DNA of 64,000 bases from UMGS1663 sp046964515 (GTDB lineage Bacteria; Bacillota; Clostridia; TANB77; CAG-508). The stretch's first letter is position 1. The number at the start of each line of letters is the position of its first letter. The notes under the pieces are model-generated. The model saw only the letters and a list, made by a program, of their open reading frames with translations, searched no databases and was not told the DNA's origin. The translations under genes and the position numbers were made by a program. Positions 58,401 to 64,000 of the stretch are shown here, one piece after another. Location: contig JBKUYM010000003.1 of assembly GCA_046964515.1 (NCBI GenBank), positions 62,001 to 126,000 of the forward strand, in the 5' to 3' direction.

Positions 58401-59438
58401 ATGAAGAATATAAAAGCATTTTTTATGAAAAATACACCCAAAAGAAATAGCATAATAGCAACTTTAATTTGTATGATAATAATTGGAATAGTAGCTATTT
58501 GTGTTTCTTATAATAATGGTTTAAACAAAGAAGAACAGGTAGCTGTAAGTGCTCAAGCAGAGACAATAGATTTAGAAGAAAAAAGTAATACAATAGAAGA
58601 AATTTCTATAGAGCAGTTAGAAGAGCAAACCAACCAAATAGAAACGATGGAAGGGCAAAATACTGACACGACACAAGATAATAGGATAAAAAGTAATCAA
58701 AAATCTTATTATATTAAAGTAAACTATGAAGCTCAGGTGGTTACTATCTATGGTTTAGATGATCAAGGAAATTATACCAAACCTGTAAAGGCAATGGTAT
58801 GTTCTACAGGTGTATATACACCAAAATCTGGCGTATATAAAATACCTGCTAGATGGCAATGGCTAGGATTACAAGGTGATGTGTACGGGCATTATGCTAC
58901 ACAAATAAAAGGAAATATTTTATTTCATTCAGTACCCTATTTAAGAAAGGGAGATAATGCTAGTTTGGAATATTGGGAATATGATAAATTGGGTAGTTAT
59001 GCTTCTGCTGGTTGTGTACGTTTAACCGTAGCAGATGCAAAATGGATATTTAATAATTGTGTTAATGGGACAAGTGTAGAGTTCTATGCTTCTTCTAATC
59101 CAGGACCATTGGGAAAACCAAGTGCTAAGAAAATCTCTAATAGTGGGGAGGTACTTAGAAATTGGGATCCAACGGATCCTGATAGTAACAATCCATGGAG
59201 AAACCAAAAGGAAGAGGTAAAAGAAAATATAATAGAAAACAAAATAGAAAATACGCAAAAACAAAATCAAATACCACTCAATACCAATATACAACAAAAT
59301 ACTGCCAAGGTAAATGAACAAAATATAAATAAAAATGTAGTAACCAATCATACAGAAGTAATAACAAATCAAGAGATTAAAACAAATACACAGATAAAGG
59401 AAGATAATCAAGAAAAATATAGTAGTAATCAAATATAA
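58401..59438 (+). CDS. L,D-transpeptidase (YkuD domain)
   Basis: 345 residues. N-terminal membrane span (about 18-37), a Glu/Gln-rich stalk, the YkuD domain (about 98-230: YYIKVNYEAQVVTIYGLDDQ, FHSVPYLRKGDN, YASAGCVRLTVADAKWI) and a Asn/Gln-rich low-complexity tail of about 90 residues. Active-site Cys is in SAGCVRL; the usual motif is SHGCxR, so the second residue is Ala instead of His, while the other histidine in FHSVPY is retained. Cross-links peptidoglycan or attaches proteins. It is co-directional with ychF, 15 nt away. Confidence 0.88.
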   Translation: MKNIKAFFMKNTPKRNSIIATLICMIIIGIVAICVSYNNGLNKEEQVAVSAQAETIDLEEKSNTIEEISIEQLEEQTNQIETMEGQNTDTTQDNRIKSNQKSYYIKVNYEAQVVTIYGLDDQGNYTKPVKAMVCSTGVYTPKSGVYKIPARWQWLGLQGDVYGHYATQIKGNILFHSVPYLRKGDNASLEYWEYDKLGSYASAGCVRLTVADAKWIFNNCVNGTSVEFYASSNPGPLGKPSAKKISNSGEVLRNWDPTDPDSNNPWRNQKEEVKENIIENKIENTQKQNQIPLNTNIQQNTAKVNEQNINKNVVTNHTEVITNQEIKTNTQIKEDNQEKYSSNQI

Positions 59439-59453
59439 AGGAGATTGAAGAAA

Positions 59454-60545
59454 ATGAAAATAGGAATTGTAGGGCTTCCTAATGTAGGAAAAAGTACCTT
59501 ATTTAATAGTATTACAAATGCTGGTGCAGAATGTGCCAATTATCCTTTTTGTACCATAGAACCTAATGTGGGCGTAGTTCCTGTTCCAGATGAAAGATTA
59601 GAGGAATTAACAAAAATGTATCATCCAGAAAAAACGACACATGCCATTATCGAATTTGTAGATATAGCCGGTTTAGTAAAAGGGGCTAGTAAAGGCGAAG
59701 GATTGGGTAATAAATTTTTATCACATATTCGTGAAGTAGATGCTATTGCACATGTAGTAAGATGTTTTGAAGATTCTAATATTGTTCATGTAGATGGAAA
59801 TATAGACCCTTTAAGAGATATCGAAACGATTAATTTAGAACTTATTTTTTCAGATATGGAATTAGTAGAAAAAAGATTAGAAGCAGCTAAGAAAAAATTA
59901 AAAGCAGATAAAAAATATCAAGCAGAGATAGCTGTATTAGAGAAGATAAAAACGGTATTAGAAGCAGGAAAGTGTGTAAGAACATTAGCACTAACAGAAG
60001 AGGAAAAAGAACCGATTAAAGATTTATATTTATTAACTGCAAAACCTGTTTTATATATAGCTAACGTATCTGAAAAACAACTAGAGGATGCACAAAATGA
60101 TCCAAAAGTAAAAAAAGTAGAAGAATATGCTAATACAGAAAGAGCAAAAGTAATACCACTTTGTGTTAAAATAGAAGAAGAACTATCCATGTTAGAAGGT
60201 GATGACAAAAAAGAAATGTTAGAAGCTTTAGGACTAGAAGAATCTGGATTGGATAAAGTGGTACAGACTAGTTACGATCTATTAGGGTTAATGTCTTTTT
60301 TAACAGCAGGAGAGCCAGAAGTAAGAGCGTGGACTATAAAAAAAGGAACAAAAGCACCACAAGCAGCAGGAAAAATTCATTCAGATATAGAAAGAGGATT
60401 TATTAGAGCAGAGGTTGTTTCTTTTGATGATTTAGTAAGAGAAGGCTCTATGGTAGCGGCTAAGGAAAAAGGATTAGTTCGCTCAGAAGGAAAGGAATAT
60501 ATTATGCAAGACGGAGATATTGTCTTGTTTAGATTTAATGTATAA
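59454..60545 (+). CDS. ychF: Redox-regulated ATPase YchF
   Basis: 363 residues from ATG 59454 (AAAGGAGATTG). Obg-like GTPase family member with ATP preference. Motifs: G1 GLPNVGKSTLF, NYPFCTIEPN (G2), DIAGLVKGASKGEGLGNKFLS (G3), and the C-terminal TGS-like domain (EVRAWTIKKGTKAPQAAGKIHSDIERGFIRAEVV). In place of the G4 NKxD motif it has NVSE as in YchF. Binds ribosome/20S-type partners in other bacteria; widely conserved. Confidence 0.98.
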   Translation: MKIGIVGLPNVGKSTLFNSITNAGAECANYPFCTIEPNVGVVPVPDERLEELTKMYHPEKTTHAIIEFVDIAGLVKGASKGEGLGNKFLSHIREVDAIAHVVRCFEDSNIVHVDGNIDPLRDIETINLELIFSDMELVEKRLEAAKKKLKADKKYQAEIAVLEKIKTVLEAGKCVRTLALTEEEKEPIKDLYLLTAKPVLYIANVSEKQLEDAQNDPKVKKVEEYANTERAKVIPLCVKIEEELSMLEGDDKKEMLEALGLEESGLDKVVQTSYDLLGLMSFLTAGEPEVRAWTIKKGTKAPQAAGKIHSDIERGFIRAEVVSFDDLVREGSMVAAKEKGLVRSEGKEYIMQDGDIVLFRFNV

Positions 60546-60561
60546 TGAAAAAGATAGAGGG

Positions 60562-60590
60562 GATTACTTTTATATGAAGTAGTCTTTTTC
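60562..60590 (+). terminator. Terminator-like hairpin after ychF
   Basis: GATTACTT pairs with AAGTAGTC (one G-T) around TTATATG, then TTTTTC. Moderately convincing. Confidence 0.5.
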
Positions 60591-60706
60591 TTTTGATTGT
60601 ATAGAATTTATAAATTAGCATAATTTTTATCCATTTTCATAATATGTACTAAGTATTTTATTTGAAAGTTGTACAATAAAACGATGAAAAGGGGAGAAGA
60701 GAGAAT

Positions 60707-61261
60707 ATGTCAAAAGAAAAGATAACAAAATGGAGACGATTTTTAATCATAGCTATTTTATTTAGTAGTTTTGTAGGAACTTTATTACATTTTACTTATG
60801 AATGGTCAAATAAGAATATCGTAATAGCAGCTTTTAGTGCGGTAAATGAAAGTGTATGGGAACATTTAAAGTTAGTATTTTTTCCAATGTTGGTTATGAG
60901 TATAGTAGGTTTTTTATGGAATGGTAAGGAAATTAAAAATTATTGGTGTATTCGCCTTTTTAGTATGCTGATAGCAATTAGTTTTATAACGATTTTCTTT
61001 TATACTTATACGGGCATTATAGGACAAAATTATGCTATTTTAGATATTGGTAGTTTTTTAGTAGCAATTGTTTTAGGAGAATATGATACTTATAAACATA
61101 TTATAAAAGCAGAAGAAAAAGCAAGTAGTATGTCAATTTGTATAATGACTTTAATGACATTAACAGTTGCTTTTATAATATTTACTTATTGGACACCAAA
61201 AATTAATTATTTTAGAGATCCTATTACTAATCATTATGGGATTTGTGAAGATAAAGGATGA
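60707..61261 (+). CDS. DUF6512 family membrane protein
   Basis: 184 residues with about five membrane spans (12-30, 53-70, 80-100, 110-130, 143-162). It contains LLHFTYEWSNKNIVIAAFSA then VNESVWEHLKLVFFPML, a signature of the small clostridial DUF6512 family. Function unknown. Preceded by AAAAGGGGAGAAGAG. Followed by a bidirectional hairpin shared with the cotJ operon. Confidence 0.82.
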   Translation: MSKEKITKWRRFLIIAILFSSFVGTLLHFTYEWSNKNIVIAAFSAVNESVWEHLKLVFFPMLVMSIVGFLWNGKEIKNYWCIRLFSMLIAISFITIFFYTYTGIIGQNYAILDIGSFLVAIVLGEYDTYKHIIKAEEKASSMSICIMTLMTLTVAFIIFTYWTPKINYFRDPITNHYGICEDKG

Positions 61262-61301
61262 TAAGGATATATAAAAGGGAGAATATATATAGAAAGCGCA
61301 T

Positions 61302-61343
61302 AAAAAATCATAATCACCGTTTTTACGGTAATTATGATTTTTT
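61302..61343. terminator. Bidirectional terminator between DUF6512 gene and cotJC
   Basis: AAAAAATCATAAT with ATTATGATTTTTT, plus inner ACCGT/ACGGT, around TTTT. T runs lie on both strands. Confidence 0.7.
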
Positions 61344-61356
61344 ATAGGATATATGA

Positions 61357-62013
61357 CTATGAATTGCATCCACAATTGTTTTCAGGACAACATTTGGTTG
61401 TACAGTTTGTCATATAATATTTCTTCTCAGCTAATTTGTCTTGAACACCACGTAGAGCTTCACCAAATCTTTGGAAGTGAACAACTTCTCTTTGACGTAA
61501 GAAACGAAGCGGATCTAATACGTCAGGATCATCCTTACATAAGTCAATTAATTTTTCATAGGTAGCTCTAGCTTTTTGCTCAGCAGCTAAATCTTCTTGC
61601 AAATTCGCAATTGGGTCACCTTTAGCAGCTATATAAGCAGCTGTGAAAGGAACACCAGCAGCGGATTGAGGATATACATCGACACCATGGTCAGTATAGT
61701 AAGCACCTAAGCCAGCTTTTTCTATTTCTTCTGGACAAACGCCATCAGTTAATTGGTGTACAATCGTACCAACCATCTCTAAATGTGCTAATTCTTCTGT
61801 GCCAATGTCATTTAAAACAGCTTTTGCATTTTGATCAGGCATACCAAATCTTTGTGATAAATATCTTAGAGAAGCAGCAAGCTCTCCATCTGGTCCTCCA
61901 TATTGACTAATAATGAATTTAGCAAGTCTTGGATTAGGACATTTGATATTAATTGGATATTGTAATACTTTATTATAAGTCCACATTAGAAATTCCCCCT
62001 TTCCCATGGCCAT
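61357..62013 (-). CDS. cotJC: Spore coat protein CotJC (manganese catalase family)
   Basis: 218 residues, reverse. Four-helix di-manganese fold: RLAKFIISQYGGPDGELAASLRYLSQ, ...ELAHLEMVGTIVHQL and FLRQREVVHFQRFGEALR carry the Glu/His metal ligands (E in GELAA, ExxH, ExxH). A coat protein that may have catalase activity. It ends with a Cys-rich tail (CTTKCCPENNCGCNS). The last gene of the cotJABC operon; its start overlaps cotJB by 28 nt. Confidence 0.96.
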   Translation of the reverse strand: MAMGKGEFLMWTYNKVLQYPINIKCPNPRLAKFIISQYGGPDGELAASLRYLSQRFGMPDQNAKAVLNDIGTEELAHLEMVGTIVHQLTDGVCPEEIEKAGLGAYYTDHGVDVYPQSAAGVPFTAAYIAAKGDPIANLQEDLAAEQKARATYEKLIDLCKDDPDVLDPLRFLRQREVVHFQRFGEALRGVQDKLAEKKYYMTNCTTKCCPENNCGCNS

Positions 62014-62459
62014 GGCTCTTCAATCCATCTCCATTTATTACATGGGAAGTTGATAGTAAGAGGTCCATAAACCCTTTGATACTTATCTTTTAATTCATCC
62101 ATTTTTCTAGCATATTCTTTGTGTAAGCAAAGCGCTTTTTCGTCATCTACATGGGTGTCTAAATATTCTGCAAGTTCTACGATAGCAAAGCCTAGACATC
62201 TAATTTGTTGTAACATTTCATCACGTGCCATTACTTTTTCTTCACAATCTTCATTTTTGATATTCGTAAATTCATAAGAATAGGTTGGAATTCTTGGCAT
62301 AGGACTTGGATTTCCACAACAATTACAATTATTAGCGGTCATGTTATAGCCAGCAGATAGAGGCATTGGTGTTTGAACTCCAAGATTAGAGGTCATCATG
62401 TTATCTGCATGATTCATAGGACAACCACAATTTCTATCATCATTTTCATAATTTAACAT
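61986..62459 (-). CDS. cotJB: Spore coat protein CotJB with Cys/Met-rich N-terminal extension
   Basis: 157 residues, reverse. Residues about 75-157 are CotJB (MLQQIRCLGFAIVELAEYLD, ALCLHKEYARKMDELKDKYQ, YGPLTINFP and WIEEPWPWE). The first 70 residues are a Cys-, Met- and Asn-rich extension (e.g. RNCGCPMNHADNMM, NNCNCCGNPSPMP), not in the short Bacillus CotJB (about 90 residues). It may bind metal or cross-link in the coat. Overlaps cotJA by 7 nt and cotJC by 28 nt. Confidence 0.93.
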   Translation of the reverse strand: MLNYENDDRNCGCPMNHADNMMTSNLGVQTPMPLSAGYNMTANNCNCCGNPSPMPRIPTYSYEFTNIKNEDCEEKVMARDEMLQQIRCLGFAIVELAEYLDTHVDDEKALCLHKEYARKMDELKDKYQRVYGPLTINFPCNKWRWIEEPWPWERGNF

Positions 62460-62806
62460 TTGTTACATCCCTCCCCAACAGTATTCATTGCTTTAATAAA
62501 AGCATTTTCCTCAACAGATTGACCTGGTGCATAAGGACTTACTAATTCTGGGAAAATAGTCCCCATTTTTAAACCAACACAAGGTGTAAAGGTTTTATCC
62601 ATATATTGAATAGGAACATAACTTTGGGCATACATAGGATTAGTAGGAAATACACTTTCTCCTGTGTCAAAACCACAATCACAAGCATCATCTGCTGATG
62701 CTGTGTGAAAATCAGCTGTTGTTCCACAATCGTTACATGCTGTTTCAATTACTTTTTGGTTGTAATTTTTTTGGCAGCAACAATTTTTATATCTACAATT
62801 ATACAT
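62453..62806 (-). CDS. cotJA: Spore coat protein CotJA with Cys-rich N-terminus
   Basis: 117 residues, reverse, from ATG at 62806 (AAGGAGGAATC); longer in-frame starts lack this site. The C-terminal part fits CotJA (YVPIQYMDKTFTPCVGLKMG then IFPELVSPYAPGQ). The N-terminus is Cys-rich (MYNCRYKNCCCQKNY, ACNDCGTTAD, ACDCGFDTGES). First gene of the cotJABC operon, expected to be mother-cell transcribed; a weak SigE-like match (GCACAATT, 12 nt, CATATAAT) at 62867-62840 on the reverse strand was noted. Confidence 0.93.
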   Translation of the reverse strand: MYNCRYKNCCCQKNYNQKVIETACNDCGTTADFHTASADDACDCGFDTGESVFPTNPMYAQSYVPIQYMDKTFTPCVGLKMGTIFPELVSPYAPGQSVEENAFIKAMNTVGEGCNKC

Positions 62807-62985
62807 ATTCTGATTCCTCCTTGTTATATTGTATACTACATTATATGAAAAAAGGTAGAAATTGTGCATGAGATGACGAATAATGTTATAAAATGGCGAG
62901 AATTATGTAAATAAAAATAGTTATTTTTATGGACAAACTAGAATATTTATTATATAATTAGTATCTGACAAAGGGAGTGAGAAAC

Positions 62986-64000
62986 ATGAAGAAAAATTAT
63001 AAAGAAGATGGTATGACAAGGCTACTAGAAAAAGCTTATCAATTTATAGTGAAACAAAAACAAACTAGAATGTATAAAAGAAATGCAGAAAATAAAAGGG
63101 ATAGCCAAAATTATCCAGAAGAGAGAAGTAAGGTAAATAGATTAGCAGAAATAAAAATACAACAAACACCAGAGGAAAAGGCTTGTCAATATATGTTGGG
63201 ACTAAAACAAGATGGCATATATAAACAGAAAGCTAAAAATCTTTTTTTGGGAATCTATGATTATATGCAAAATGAGTATTCCGGCATAAAAATAGATACA
63301 CCTAAGATGAGAGAAAAATCACCTAAAAGTGGTAAAGGAAAAATTAAACGTTTAGAAATTGAAAGATTAGCAAAGTTGTATGCTATAGAAGGTATTAGTC
63401 TTGAAGAAGAACAAGAATTTATACAAATTATTAGAGAACTATCAAAACAAGATGAAGTAGAAGATATAGTAGAAAATGTAGAAGATTTATTACAAAGGGA
63501 CATGGAACAAATAGATATACAAAAAATAGTAGAAAATATTGTACAACATAAAATGAATGCACATTCTAAAACAGCACTACTACGTATTCTAAAAACAAGA
63601 ATTGAAAATAGTAATTTGGAAAATAAGCAAGAATGGCTAGAAAATTTAGAGACAGAATATGGAGAAAATGCAGCGATAAAATATGATGATCCAGAGCGAA
63701 ATTTATTGCGTACAGAGAACATGGAAGAGATTAAACAAAATCCAGAAGAAATTGCTAGAATTCATAATCCAGAAGAATATTTAAAAGTAAAAGATATTGT
63801 AGCTATGCGTTTTGTATTTGTAGATTTTCCAGAAGATTATATTTCTGATAGTAAAATCGTGAATGTATATTTAGAGAAAGCAAGGAATACAAAAACAAAA
63901 GAAGAAGAAAGTTTTTGGAAAGACAAAGCTTTAATCGAATTTGAAAAAGAATTTGCAAGAAACCTATTAGATAATACAGAATTGTTGCAAAATTTAGGAT
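62986..64000 (+). CDS. Unknown protein (3' end outside window)
   Basis: Open frame from ATG 62986 (AAAGGGAGTGAG upstream) to the window end, at least 338 residues. Highly charged, helical, no membrane segment, Lys/Glu-rich; rich in YxxEExxxI motifs. A segment LKVKDIVAMRFVFVDFPED near residue 270 weakly recalls the RelA/SpoT nucleotidyltransferase core, but the match is too short to name. It is divergent from cotJA with a 180-bp shared upstream region, which could hold the cotJ promoter. Confidence 0.7.
   Translation, partial: MKKNYKEDGMTRLLEKAYQFIVKQKQTRMYKRNAENKRDSQNYPEERSKVNRLAEIKIQQTPEEKACQYMLGLKQDGIYKQKAKNLFLGIYDYMQNEYSGIKIDTPKMREKSPKSGKGKIKRLEIERLAKLYAIEGISLEEEQEFIQIIRELSKQDEVEDIVENVEDLLQRDMEQIDIQKIVENIVQHKMNAHSKTALLRILKTRIENSNLENKQEWLENLETEYGENAAIKYDDPERNLLRTENMEEIKQNPEEIARIHNPEEYLKVKDIVAMRFVFVDFPEDYISDSKIVNVYLEKARNTKTKEEESFWKDKALIEFEKEFARNLLDNTELLQNLG

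Noticed and set aside
59022..59432. Reverse-strand frame opposite the low-complexity tail of the L,D-transpeptidase
   Set aside because: Phe/Ile/Tyr-rich shadow of an Asn/Gln-rich coding tract; no ribosome-binding site.
63261..63722. Reverse-strand frame in the final kilobase
   Set aside because: It mirrors the open forward frame starting at 62986, which has a good start site and natural codon use.
1..64000. CRISPR arrays, transposases, integrases, phage genes, rRNA operons
   Set aside because: None seen. Repeats found were single palindromes without spacers.

Overview
The window is chromosomal DNA of a low-GC, spore-forming Firmicute, most likely an anaerobic member of the Clostridia. Evidence: strong A+T bias, AGGAGG-type ribosome-binding sites, TTGACA/TATAAT promoters, and sporulation genes (sspH, spoVS, ytfJ/gerW, sigH and a cotJABC operon). 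There is no rRNA gene, so the exact lineage cannot be fixed; the phylum/class call is inference from gene content and composition. No prophage, insertion sequence, CRISPR array or replication origin was seen. The region looks like stable chromosome with a few accessory genes.

Layout. 1-6 kb: the end of an ABC-2 exporter operon, then a TetR-type regulator divergent from an MMPL/RND exporter that is coupled to a secreted heptad-repeat protein. 6-15 kb: a DUF4180 protein, an ECF sigma factor with a transmembrane tail plus a downstream membrane-anchored protein, a CmpB-like membrane protein, an ABC-F protein behind a leader peptide and terminator (probable translational-stress attenuation), a tocopherol-cyclase-like protein, a LemA/TPM pair whose TPM gene has a scrambled Gly-rich tail, and a DUF4163/DUF3298 protein. 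15.6-29.3 kb: two long co-directional runs of small genes dominated by nucleotide-pool and DNA-damage housecleaning (five NUDIX hydrolases, a DUF84 NTPase, a MazG-like protein, RdgB, an O6-alkylguanine methyltransferase and two HD proteins), mixed with small membrane proteins, an ABC transporter and a truncated HAD gene. 29.5-33.4 kb: a MacB-type ATPase and a giant FtsX permease carrying a long coiled coil.

33.4-64 kb is mostly conserved core: rpiA, sspH (reverse), ymdB-spoVS, a peptide-binding protein, recA with a possible LexA box, recX, scpA without scpB, DUF2953-ytfJ with a 65-nt overlap, a penicillin-binding carboxypeptidase and a VanW lipoprotein (both reverse), rpmE, miaB, an unknown gene, mutS, a ToxN/AbiQ-family endoribonuclease, ligA, rqcH (reverse), sigH followed by tRNA-Thr(GGT), an L,D-transpeptidase, ychF, a DUF6512 protein, the cotJABC operon (reverse) and the start of a long unknown gene running off the end.

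The points most worth a second look are the ToxN-like toxin with no visible tandem-repeat RNA antitoxin, the ABC-F leader with a six-residue peptide, the membrane-tethered ECF sigma, the nucleotide-sanitation cluster, and two GGGGACG-bearing palindromes that resemble REP/REPIN units. All functional calls come from reading motifs and overall similarity by eye; none was confirmed by a database search.
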